Below the pieces are notes generated by a model that saw nothing but the letters and a program-made list of their open reading frames with translations, had not been told where the DNA came from and did no database searches. From Hydractinia symbiolongicarpus (taxonomy: Eukaryota > Cnidaria > Hydrozoa > Anthoathecata > Hydractiniidae): DNA of 64,000 nt. Positions 13,466 through 24,090 of the stretch are shown piece by piece; the stretch's first letter is position 1, and every line of letters starts with the position of its first letter. The stretch spans positions 4,475,001 through 4,539,000 of the forward strand of contig NC_079888.1 of assembly GCF_029227915.1 (NCBI RefSeq), in the 5' to 3' direction. A program made the position numbers and the translations under genes.

Positions 13466-15654
13466 GAGTTTAAAAAAGTTTTGCTACATAGTCACCGGAT
13501 ATTTAAGAAAGCATTTGTTGCAGAAAAAATTTTATACAAAAACAGTGTTCGCTTATAACTGGAAATTTCATTGTGAATTCAATATAAAACACTAGTAAAA
13601 ATGCATTACATTGAATTTTAGCCGCATGGACCAAAAAGCTCCAGTATATAACAGAGTGATATTCAATGAAAATTTTTCTTAATTGGGCGAGTTATCAATC
13701 TTTATAGCTGGCTTTATAAGCATAGTTATCTTTCATCACTATTCTGAAGTTAAAAGGTTTCTAACTTAAAAATTGTACTTTAAAAGTGATAAGTTGGTAC
13801 GTTACTGTCACCATTTCATACAATTTCATACTGTAACCCTATTGGAGTGCATTTTAGCCAATCTAGGTGGCTGAAGGTAAGTCTTAAACATAACAGTCCT
13901 TTAGTCAATTAATACAAAAAAGTTCCATATATTTACAATTAGGCCTCTAGTAAAATGGTCCCCATTCATAGCACGGCATTTTTTTTGTTTAATGAGAAGG
14001 AGAAGTTTATATCAACCAAATAGACTTACGCTATTACTTTACATTATTTCTTTAAGTAGCACAAACAGGAGGTTAAGAAATAAATATAACATTTGGATTA
14101 GAAGTTTTGGTATTATTTATCATTACCTAATATTGTATATTTTGCATTGATCTTATGTCGATATGTTTAAAATGAAACATTTTGGTATATAGTTGTTGGT
14201 AATGAAAATAAGTAAATTCTGATTACATTTTATGCCACCTGAACTTTGCAGACTCGGCCTTGCTTCCAGTATCCCAATATGACATCGATTTTTAACAAAT
14301 GTTGAAGTGTTTTGAGTCACGATTTGTTTATGATAATATTAGATGTAAACTTAATTTGTTGACATTGACGAGAATCTTGTATTGGAGAAAAATAGCTAAA
14401 TAAAAGAATCCTAAATTATCTGTTGAGTTTCTAACCCAGACTTTGTTTTTAAATAATTATAGACAGAATTTTACCAATGAAGAATGCTGGTATTGACGTG
14501 TAGACAACGATGCTTTCAGCATTTGTTTCTACACCTGAAACAACATATTACCCGCGTTCTATCTTACGGCTTTGAAAAGTCACGCACCCCCAACCACCCT
14601 CTTCCATCCAAAGTTGACGAAGATAGCATGGTGTTGACATAAATCTTTGCACCAATATGTGTTAGCGCATTGAAAAAAAATTGAGAAGAAAATATATTGA
14701 TTGACGTCATTTATTTAGGCTAAAAAAGGGCTAAATGGTGGAGAAAAAATCTTACAAATAACTTGATGTGCGTAATTACTTGATATATGCATAAAAAGAT
14801 TAAAATAAAGTGGTTAATAAAAATATATAAGAACAACCCAATGGCAAAACACGTGACGTCATAACAGAGCGCCGTGGGAAGAAAATAATTTAATTTTTTT
14901 TGTATTATTTTATTGAAATAATGCAAGTGGCCTTAAATAATCTAGCGCCAAATTGGAGATCACGTTGTGTAAATCTTCTTTCTAACTGCGAATATGAATG
15001 CATTTCATATATTGTCAACTTAAGAGGATTGACATTAATTGAAGTGGAGTGTAGGAGTACAGGCGTGTCTAAAATAAAATATGTATGACCTACTACGTAA
15101 GAAAAAGTTCGTATAGATTCAACTTAGCGTAGATTCAATTCTATTCAAGTTAGGGTATGAGATAAAGGAGGTATAGAGGGAAGTTGCGGTTGACTCAGGA
15201 ATTGATTTTGGTGTGTGGTTACAATGAGACAATTTTGGTGTGTGATACAATGAGACAATGAATTACTAGCAAATTACGAAAAAATATATATACTTCCATG
15301 ATAGCGATAGTTTAATCGTTAAGACTTAACATTTCGAAATAAAATACAGTAATAATAGATTTAGTCAAACGTAGCTCTTCGAACCCGTTTTCTCTCCATA
15401 GAGAAATACTGTAAAAGTACAATATTAATATGGAGCGCGTTATGCTGCAATAATAATGAATTGCCACAAAGAAATGTTTAAAAAGTATTATAAACCTCAC
15501 TTCAGACCGTTGTATTTCGACAAACCGTTTCTATTAGGAAAATTATCACAAGAAGTACAAAATTCCAAAAACTTTAACCAGACACAATACTTTGAAAAAA
15601 TAATGAATATGACAGCAAAAATTTTATTCTGGCACAACCGCTAGTTTCCAATTT
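13466..15654. other. Intergenic region, no recognised gene
   Basis: AT-rich DNA downstream of the VWA-domain gene. Open frames are short and lack splice partners or recognisable motifs. A 62-codon frame at 15456-15644 (+) has fairly protein-like composition but no identifiable relatives by eye. Confidence 0.4.
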
Positions 15655-16015
15655 GTGTTTAAATAATCTCTTACGTCAATATCGCTATTCAGTCCCAGAC
15701 AATTGATAGAAAACGTGACAGCAGCTTTTTACCAAAGAAAACAGAAAAGTAAAAACTTATACTTCCATGATGTTATGTACTGCTTGAATGCGATATCAAA
15801 AAATATTTTTTAAATTTTCATTTGTTTTGTCTCATTTGTAAACACTTTTTGTTTGAAAAATCACTCAGGTCAACATTGCTATTCATTTCCAGGCCATTGT
15901 TAGAAAACGTGACAGCAGCCTCTTATGAAAGAAAACAGAATAGTAAAAACTAACTTGTGCTTTCACGATGTTATGGACTGCTTGAACAGAATATCAAAAA
16001 ATAATTTTTAATAAC
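15655..16015 (+). repeat. Tandem direct repeat, about 180-bp unit, two copies
   Basis: Two consecutive blocks share 'gaaaacgtgacagcagc', 'gaaaacagaa', 'agtaaaaact', 'atgttatg', 'actgcttgaa' and 'atatcaaaaaat' in the same order. The first covers about 15655-15815 and the second about 15845-16015. No coding signal is associated. Confidence 0.75.
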
Positions 16016-16794
16016 TTCATGAAGTTTAGAAGTACTACGAACCCTTCTCAAGCAAAAGTTTTAAAATGAAATTTTGAAATAATAAATTAATTGGGTTAGA
16101 GAACACTTAATTCCCTTTACTGAATTCTTTTCTAATTTTTTTAAACAATAATGCATTAAAATGGAACAAGAGTGTTGCGTTGGTTATATGACTACATATT
16201 TCTATAATGTTGGTTACCAGGTGGTTAACCAGGTGCTGCGAAGGAGATATACAGGTGTTATGAATAATATACAGACCAGATTTACGGAGTATATTTAAAA
16301 AATATTTTCATTTAATTGTTACATTATTTGCTTTGAACGTAAAGTATTGTTTATTATTGTAACTTTTTTAACAATTAATTTTGTCACAAACTCCAATTAT
16401 TTCAATGTATTTCTATGTATATGAAAATTCTGTGACATTTTTCTCTTCGGATCACTTATCTTCATTCCATGCACAATGCAAAAACTGTTATCCAATTACC
16501 ACTTTCACTATCAAACCTAAAACAGTCGACATTTGCTTTATACATAAAACTAAGTATTGACACAGGGGTCATGTTTTCAATTCTTTATACTTAGTGGTGT
16601 TTACACCCATGCTGAGTTTTGATTCATAAAGCTTGCTCTAATGATAGTTAAATGTAAGATGTATAGCTTTGTTGTAAAGCGTTTTACTGACCATTCAGAA
16701 AAATCACGAAAATAGTTTTCAGGCCAGGAAACCGTTTTATTGACGTCAGCAGGAAATAGAAAAAGCTGAAATATAAAGTATTATATATCAACTA

Positions 16795-17325
16795 GTCGAT
16801 AAATCCCGTGGAGTAATCCACTTAGGCAGAAGAACAATGGAAAAATAGGTTGTTTTAGTTTTTTTGCTGACGTCAGCAGTGCAACTACAAAATAAATATA
16901 TTTTTTTAGAAATTTGTATACCTGTTGCCTTCATCGTATAGATCTTGAAATGCTGATCAAGAAAATTTATATGATCATGTATCTTTGACAAACGGTTGCA
17001 GAGATATCAAGGTTTAAAGGTCAGCAAAGTCCCTACCAAAAGTTACAAAAAAAAATTCTTAACAAATTTGTACACCCGTTGCACTCATCGTATTTTGACA
17101 AACGGTTGCAGAGATATTGGGGTTTGTAGGTTTTGTGATGACGTCATCAAACCGTCTATTCCGAAACGGATTCAGGGAGACTCAGGTTTGGGAAACTTAC
17201 CCAAATTGGTTCCAGGTGGTCCCTAGTTACCCACGCAGGAGGTGACGTCAGTTATTTCCATCCGTTTCCAAGTTATTTAGCCTTAAATTTAAAAGTGCAA
17301 TGCAATGGCTTCACTAATCTTAATA
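16795..17325 (+). repeat. Dispersed repeat family 1, copy 1 (TGACGTCA-rich)
   Basis: This block shares ordered homology with 26548-27090. Shared pieces include 'aatccacttaggcagaagaa' (variant in the other copy), a CCTGTTG.C.TCAT.GTA module present twice, 'tttgacaaacggttgcagag', and a terminal 'gtgacgtcagttattt' followed by 'cgtttcca'. Several TGACGTCA palindromes lie inside. No coding region is evident; it is probably a non-autonomous transposable element with internal subrepeats. Confidence 0.65.
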
Positions 17326-17589
17326 TACTTTCCTTTGACGTCAATATTGCTTTAACGTCAAAGTTTGCTAATTTACAGAACAAATTTATAGGCGATGTTT
17401 TATAGACTTTATCACAGAAATTTTATCCACTTTGCAAAAGTCACAGACAGAAGCTCCGTATTATTATAAGAGATGGGAAGTACATTTTACTCTTCATCAA
17501 AACGATTTAAAAGGTCATTTATTAGAATTGATAAAGTCACAGGTTTTCAAAATCCCAAGTATTCAACTTTAAATATGGTCCTCGTTAAA

Positions 17590-17938
17590 GTCGTTGCCAA
17601 ATCATCATCAGAGTCGCCGTCAAAGTCATCGTTTGATTCTTCACCTGAAGTATCAACCTCTTAATTTCCGTTTGTATTTTCCAGTTTCTAGCTAAGTATT
17701 TTTCAAGCCATGGTATGTACATAATCGTTTTCCAGCGACACAACTGCTAGACAATAGCCGAAGAACCTCAGCAGAAGGTGAATCGCTAAGCATCCAATCG
17801 ATGTCTAGCTTCTCATTATTTAATAACCATCCTTTTTGATGAGGCGAAAGAATATAGAGGGTTTTGGACCAGCGCCCTTTTAACACTAGTGACATAGGTT
17901 CTCTTTTAACAAAAGGCTGTTGGTTTTCGGCTTAAGTG
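17590..17938 (-). pseudogene. Degenerate coding fragment resembling a Cys-rich transposon-associated ORF
   Basis: Read on the minus strand, 17938-17692 is open and encodes a segment containing GWLLNNEKLDIDWMLSDSP, then SCVAGKRLCTYHGLKNT and a stop. Beyond the stop, in another frame, an acidic stretch follows (EVDTSGEESNDDFDGDSDDD). The order W..DWxLxD / CxC..GxC.C...GLKCT / acidic tail recalls Cys-rich C-termini of repeat-encoded proteins common in cnidarian genomes. Several expected cysteines are missing (SSC, TYHGLKNT), and a frameshift with a stop separates the parts. Recognition is tentative. Confidence 0.35.
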
Positions 17939-18726
17939 ACAAACACGAAAGTCCAGCGAATGGCGGTGGAAAAGTCCATGATCACTGAGGACAAATACAA
18001 CAACTTAAATCTTCAATGAAACTAAAAATAACAGAAAAGTTCCGTAAATATGTTGAATATCAGCTATTTATTCGATGTAAAAACTTGTCTTGCATTTAAC
18101 TTAAGCTTTCTAATAAAATAGACTTCAATCCTTTTGAACTAGCTAGGTAATTATATCCTTCAAAATTTTGCATAGGGACATATAATTTTTTTGCACATAG
18201 GGTCAGTCTAAAAACAACAATGACTTTAAAATCTTTTTAAACGTAATAATTACCTTTTTAAAGCTAAAAACAATGTTTTAACACCTACAGCTCTGTTGCC
18301 TAGTCAAAAAAAAACTTTTGAATTACCGATGTTTAATATATTATACAGACCGTAGCTTATTTTATGGCAAAAAAAATACTGAAAGAAATTTATTTATTTT
18401 TAACAAAGTAAAAACAAAAAGTATCGAATTCACCATAAAAAATTAATTATTCATAAACAGGTTGTCTAGACGTCTATATGGTTTCTACTGGTCTGTTTAT
18501 TACATACCTTTCTACAGAATGTGCGAGAATTAAGCTTATTGAATCGTATACCAGATATGTCGTTGTTACTACAAACAACCGTTACATATGACAACTATTT
18601 AATGGGGTGTGAACTACATCGTTCGATAGTAAAGTTTTGACAAAACTGATCTCGCCATTGGTTATTCCATGCCCGTATTAATTCATTGTGATAATTTCTT
18701 GAACTAGTATTTCGTTTTACACAAAA

Positions 18727-18867
18727 ATGGAAAAACTTTCTGTAGTACTTTTATTAGCCATCTTGATTTCATTTATGAATCCAAAATCAAATGGCCAATC
18801 GAGATCAATTTTTCAATTCGACAACCTTTTAAGGAATATTTTCCCCTTTCTCGAAGTTTGTTGCTAA
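18727..18867 (+). CDS. Candidate small secreted protein or first exon
   Basis: ATG at 18727 opens a 46-codon frame with a clear signal-peptide-like start (MEKLSVVLLLAILISFMNP), then SRSIFQFDNLLRNIFPFLE and two cysteines before TAA. A possible GTTTGT donor follows the FLE codons, so it may instead be a first exon. The mature N-terminus loosely recalls secreted phospholipase A2 beginnings (FxxxLIR), but no Ca-binding or catalytic exon was found downstream. A long open frame also exists on the opposite strand at 18773-19069, so coding status is unproven. Confidence 0.3.
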   Translation: MEKLSVVLLLAILISFMNPKSNGQSRSIFQFDNLLRNIFPFLEVCC

Positions 18868-19649
18868 ATGTGGTTCTAGAAAAATCTTGATTTCTCGAGG
18901 GTTGTTTTTTTACCCACGTTTTGCTGAATTTTGAAACAGTAAGCACATCAGTTAGCTTGCAAACCAATCTGGTGCACCTATAATCGTCAACGACTAAAGA
19001 AAGTATTCTCAAAAAAGCGATGACATCATAGCAAAGCTGCAGGTGTCTGCACATTTTTGTCCCAACCAAGCGATGGCGCTATACCATATTTCTGCAAAGG
19101 TGTATAAGTATTTCTTAAGCTACCGCAAATTAATTTCAGATGGTTAAATTCATATTAAAATCAAAAAAAACACAGTATGAATATAGTTAAACTCATTTTT
19201 ATAATACAGCATGTCTTAAAAATACTTTTGCAAATGATTAACTGAATCCAACTGCAGTGGGATTAAGGGTTGTGTTGGAAATAAAGAAGTGAAAACAAAG
19301 TTTTTAAGCTGCATTCACATGCACGTGAATTCCTAGGTAAGGGCGTACGAAATTGCTGGTGTTCATTCATTCTCTTACGCTAGATAGAATCACTACATGC
19401 ATGTCACATACTTTACGGTAAGTGCTTACGTAGATTTTCTTACGAACATAACATTTTGTCCGTACGAAACTCTACGAAAGCCGGTAAAGAAAAAATAAGG
19501 AAAAATCTGCGCAATAGAAAGAAAAAATCAAAAAAATATACATAATTAAAATGTTACAAAGACGATATTATAACTGTATCACGATTTGTAGGGCTAATCC
19601 ATGACCTCTTTTTACGGCGCAGTAAAGATACTTTTTGACGACATCGGGA

Positions 19650-19965
19650 GATTATATAGAATGGTTGGTGCTATGTAGATTTCAGTGTGGTCTGTGTCCA
19701 ATTTTTTTTTGCAATGAACTAAATATGAAAGCATGTTAGATCCTATTTTTACATCAAACCAATCAATAAGCCTTAAGTAACTATCGTGAAGCGACTCACC
19801 ACTTGGTATTGAGTCAGTGGAAATAAAAACTTGTCCAGACTGTTTTAATTATCAGAAACTTTTAAAAGGAACCACAACTTAGACTACTTAACATAATTAC
19901 ACCTCAGTGAGAAAGTACGCTGACGTAAATAACTGGTATTATTTCAAAAGCCACAACAGACTAGT
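19650..19965 (+). repeat. Dispersed repeat family 2, copy 1
   Basis: Ordered homology to 22345-22660: 'agaatggttg', 'tgtagattt', 'ctgtgtcc', 'gtgaagcgactc', 'ccactgg' or close, 'aacttgt.cagactg.ttta', 'attatcagaaac', 'actggtattatttcaaaa'. It is non-coding and lies about 340 bp upstream of a Helitron-like dimer. Confidence 0.75.
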
Positions 19966-20307
19966 TGACATCATCACTCATGCTTATATCACCAAATCGA
20001 TGTTGGAATTAATAAGTTGTGGTAAGGAAGTTCTATATACTTTAAGCGAAAGAATGATTCCAGTATCATAAAGATGTTTTTGGTGTAGATTCCTTCAGTT
20101 TATCACAACACCCTTTAACTGAAAGAAGGTCGTACATGTAGATAGATATAAACCTTACAAAATCCCTTGAAAATTTCTGCGCGAATATGCAAATTCAACG
20201 ATAATCGTACATCAAAAAATAACGAGGCATGTCATAAAAATGGAATAAAATCAAATTCCATCAATGTTAAAGTTATGTGGAACATCGGGATCTTATTAAA
20301 AAAGTTA

Positions 20308-20560
20308 TCTCAATAAGAGTAGTCGTCTGTCTGTCTGTCTCTGCGGAAAATGTTACCGCAAGTAGTGAGACACACGCAATGCGCTATATAAAAGACAGGC
20401 TAATCCTTGGATTTGTCTACAGGCCACTGACTTACTCTTTAATAATAGCCATTGTCTGTCTGTTCATGTGTCAAAATGGTACCGCAAGTAGCGAGACACA
20501 CGCAATGCAGTAAATAAAGGACGGGCAATCATGTGGATTTATCCACAGGCCAGAGACTAG
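20308..20560 (+). mobile_element. Non-autonomous Helitron-like element, tandem dimer (locus 1)
   Basis: The element starts A|TCTCAATAAGAG and ends CTAG|T at 20560, preceded by a palindromic GTGGATTTATCCAC. It contains (GTCT)n and GTACCGCAAGTAGCGAGACAC-like sequence. Its 5' motif and body recur within it (second unit from about 20434), giving a head-to-tail dimer. A 5' TC, a 3' CTAG with a nearby hairpin, and insertion between A and T are Helitron hallmarks. No Rep/helicase coding is present, so it would need help in trans. Confidence 0.72.
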
Positions 20561-20667
20561 TGTTACACTAATCATAACATCACAAGTTAAAGCAAGTGTT
20601 AAATTCTTATTCGGGAGTCACGAAAACCAAAATTTAAGCAAAAAAAATTTAAAGCTAATCTACCGCC

Positions 20668-20770
20668 AATAAGTTAGAACCTTTTACACACCATCTCTAT
20701 GATGCTGAATATGATCTTAGAGGAAAAACATCAAAATCTCAAATGAAAACATTGCAAGAGTATCAGTATT
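20668..20770 (+). repeat. Short dispersed repeat, related to 23624-23735
   Basis: Shares 'aagttagaa', 'acaca.acca', 'atgatg.tgaat', 'aacatcaaaat' and 'aacattg' in order with 23624-23735. Here it lies after a Helitron-like dimer, whereas the relative lies just before one. Confidence 0.55.
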
Positions 20771-22344
20771 TTTAAACTCAAATTGCATTGTACAGCATTG
20801 ATGTTACATTTGCAAGCCGAAAAGTTATTTGCTAGTTTTAACTTTTTTTTGTTGGTACTTCATCCATGTAATTGTACTGTGTTACTTTCCAATATTTCAA
20901 AAAAAAGTTTATTTATTTACTGTGCTAATTTTACCCAAGGGTCTTTCGAACGCAAGTAAATAGATAATGTAAAAGATTCTTCAATCATTCGCGTGTTTTT
21001 GCGTTCATACAACCTGGTTTAATTCGTTAACATGTTTGTAGTCAAACGTACATTCTGTTTTGATTGTATACCCTTGTGACTTCGTAGCTAGTGACAATGG
21101 TAATTAATATTTATCAAAATCAGGTTTGGATAAGTTCATTAAACTCAATACCATATTTTGTGTGTTAAAAAGGGTTGCGCCAAAGCTTGTTTTCGGAAAA
21201 TCCCTACTAGCTACCGCCTACTTAACCAATTATGAGTCCTGAGTTTTGATAATAAACTGTACAAGTTCTTTGCGCCTCAGCATGTTGACAGAGCAAATAT
21301 ACTTTGATACGTTTATGCACACGAACCCCATTCTTGTTTTGAAATGAGGGTGCGCGGTTTGTAGGTCTACTTTTGACCTTTTTCTTTTCCAAATACTATA
21401 TATTTCCTGTATGTTTTCATACGCTAAGATATATATTGTTACGGTTTCTACAAATCAGATGTACATATCTTAAACACACGAATTTAAAGATTTTGCCTAC
21501 GAACGAAGATTTTGAAGGAGCATCCCGAAGCCACCTACCTAGTCTTGTATATTGCTATTCTTTCAAGGTTTTTCTTCGTTCTTAAAAAAGAGCTTTTTAT
21601 CCTGGGGTTGTGGCTTTTGTTAGCTAAGTCTCGCTAAAAATTGAAGGTAGCTAAATACAGTTGGCTGTAAAATAAAATTGAATAATCGTATGCTAAATGC
21701 AGTTAGGTAGCTACACCTTTTACTGTAATATAAATTTTGAAAAAAAGTCTAAAGTTTATTATTGCGAAAAGTGTCGATTAAGCTTTGATATTTGTGATTT
21801 ACTTTTACCCACAATTAATTTCGTATGGCTTTAGGATGTGTTTTTTATTTTAACTGACAATGAACTTCGCAAACCTTTTCCGCAACAGGCTGTTCCTGTG
21901 TTCTTATTTTAACCTAAGCTGCGATAATTTTTTTTTTGGGGGGGAAAGAGTATTGCCAAAACAGTGTACTTATTTAAACACTCCACACAAGCTTGTTTTT
22001 ACATGTACTGAACACTTATCCGGATATCCCTGCTAATTTTTGAAGGTTACCAGGAACTTATCAAGAAAAATAAAAAAAATATCCGCGGACTGTTTTTCTA
22101 AGACGAGGTAACAACGGGTAAAAATTTTATTTCAGCTTAAAACTGTGGGAAAGTCATTTTTGGGAAAATACTTTACACCCTAAACGTTATAACACTCTGG
22201 ATTTGCAACATACTGTATACCTTTACTACAGCGCTTCACCTGGATATGCAGCACGGTTTACCTCCACTTAAGCGTTCAATCTGCCGTTGCACAATTAATT
22301 ACCGGTGGCTTAACCCGTAAATACATATGGATGCAGCTTAAGGA
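20771..22344. other. Intergenic region, no recognised gene
   Basis: AT-rich DNA with short open frames only. Nothing could be joined into a spliced coding model. Confidence 0.4.
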
Positions 22345-22660
22345 AGACGAAATAGAATGGTTGTCGCGATGTAGATTTAAGTGTGCTCTGTGTCCGAAAT
22401 TTTAAAGATAATTGGATGATTGCAATTACCTCGATGTAAAAACATGATAGGTCTTTGTTTACACCCATCAATAACCCTTAGATGACTATTGTGAAGCGAC
22501 TCGCCACTGGAAATTGCGTCAGTGAAAACAAGAACTTGTTCAGACTGCTTTAATTATCAGAAACGTTTAAACCGTAACTAAGGCTACTTGAAATAATTAC
22601 AACTTATCAATCGAAAATTATGCTTACGTATATGACTGGTATTATTTCAAAAACCAGACA
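22345..22660 (+). repeat. Dispersed repeat family 2, copy 2
   Basis: Same orientation as, and ordered homology with, 19650-19965, including 'gtgaagcgactc', 'aattatcagaaac' and 'tgactggtattatttcaaaa'. Divergence is moderate, so the copies are not recent. Confidence 0.75.
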
Positions 22661-23056
22661 TGATGCATACAATAAGTTGTATTAAGGCAATATTTAATCA
22701 TAGTTACTTTTGGTAATTTGTAGTATTTAAAGGGTCCTTCGAAGCATAGCTTATTGCGCATTATTTCGGCATTTTAGTGTAATAAGTGTTAACATTAGTA
22801 CGAAGAATATCTTAATTTAAAAGCTTTTCATAAAGGCTGAAACTGGTGAGGTGGGGTACAAATTTGCACTTTTGAAAACAAAATAACGGTGCTTTCTTAT
22901 CGATTCCCTGTAAACCCTGGAACCTGGTGAGAACAAACACGTGTAACGAAATAAAGTTTAAAATAACTTACCGAAGCGAAACCATTTTACCAAATGTTAC
23001 TCTCGACGTTGTCAACAAAAGTAAAAAATAAAATCCGTCTAGTAACAGTGAATTGT

Positions 23057-23290
23057 TAGTTTATTAGTTATTAAAACCTGTATAAGAATCCACTTAAATA
23101 TATTGTGCTTCTTATCACAAAAAAGTTTGTTGATAATTTCATTCAAGAGGCTGAAAAATCATTTTACCTGAAGTCGCGTGCAAGAATCCACTCAAAACAA
23201 TGAATTAAATTTTTTTTAAAAAAATGTTCTACAATAATAACAACATTAATTGCCTGTGACTTTTCCTGTACAATAATTTATAACAAAGTA
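23057..23290 (+). repeat. Dispersed repeat family 3, copy 1
   Basis: Shares 'aaacctgt', 'agaatccactt', 'atattgtgctt', 'ttatcacaa', 'aataataacaac', 'tgtgactttt' or close, and 'gtacaataattta' in order with 61268-61450. It is non-coding. Confidence 0.65.
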
Positions 23291-23623
23291 CTCGTCACGG
23301 TAAATTTATATTTGCAATAATTCTCCTGCTAACGATAAAGTAATTTTCGTACAGACAACACTAAATGACACTGCACAATTTTGTTTTTATCCAACTTTCG
23401 TATATCGGCGCGTGCAACATCTAGTACTTGTAAGCTCCCAAATTAAATTTGTTTAAAGAAACTGCAAATTCCCAAAATTTTGGGTAATATTATGGTGATG
23501 GTAATATGAAAAATCATTGCTTGAAACTCGTGCAGTTTCAGATTCATACATCTTTACTCGACAATGACGCTTATTATTATTACTTTAACCATATCAATAA
23601 CGAAGTTAAAACGGTACTTTCCT

Positions 23624-23735
23624 AGGTCAAATTAAGTTAGAAGTTTATACACAAACCATTTCAATGATGTTGAATGTAACTGTGACATCAAACATCAAAA
23701 TTCTAGTACTTTAAAGAACATTGTATTCAGAAATG
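23624..23735 (+). repeat. Short dispersed repeat, related to 20668-20770
   Basis: Diverged relative of 20668-20770, sharing 'aagttagaa', 'atgatgttgaat' and 'aacatcaaaat'. It ends a few bases before the Helitron-like dimer at 23740. Confidence 0.5.
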
Positions 23736-23739
23736 TGTA

Positions 23740-24090
23740 TCTCTATAATAATAGCCGTATTCCGTCTGTCTGTCTCTGCGCGGACCCCCCGCTGAGTTAG
23801 AAAATGATGTTACGGAAACACGAATATCAAATGCGATATATTCTTATCCACTTTATTGCGACGGGTAAATATAAAGGACGAGCGAACCCGTGGATTTTTT
23901 CCCGGGTAACGACTTCTCTATAATAATAGCCGTCGTCTGTCTGCTGTCTCTGTGTAGACCCCCCGCTGAGTTAGAAAATGATGTTACGGAAACACGAATT
24001 TCAAATGCGATATCTTTTATCCCCTTTGTTGCGACGGGTAAATATAAAGGACGGGAGACCCCGTGGATTCTTCCACGGGCTAACGACTAG
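23740..24090 (+). mobile_element. Non-autonomous Helitron-like element, perfect head-to-tail dimer (locus 2)
   Basis: Unit 1 (23740-23914) and unit 2 (23915-24090) are about 175 bp each and nearly identical. Both start TCTCTATAATAATAGCCG. Unit 2 ends with the hairpin CCGTGGATTCTTCCACGG, then GCTAACGACTAG, followed by T. Unit 1 ends ...GTAACGACT directly against the next TCTCTA. The flanking bases are A and T, the Helitron target dinucleotide. Both units carry CCCCCCGCTGAGTTAGAAAA. No coding sequence is present; mobilisation by an autonomous Helitron is inferred. Confidence 0.8.
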
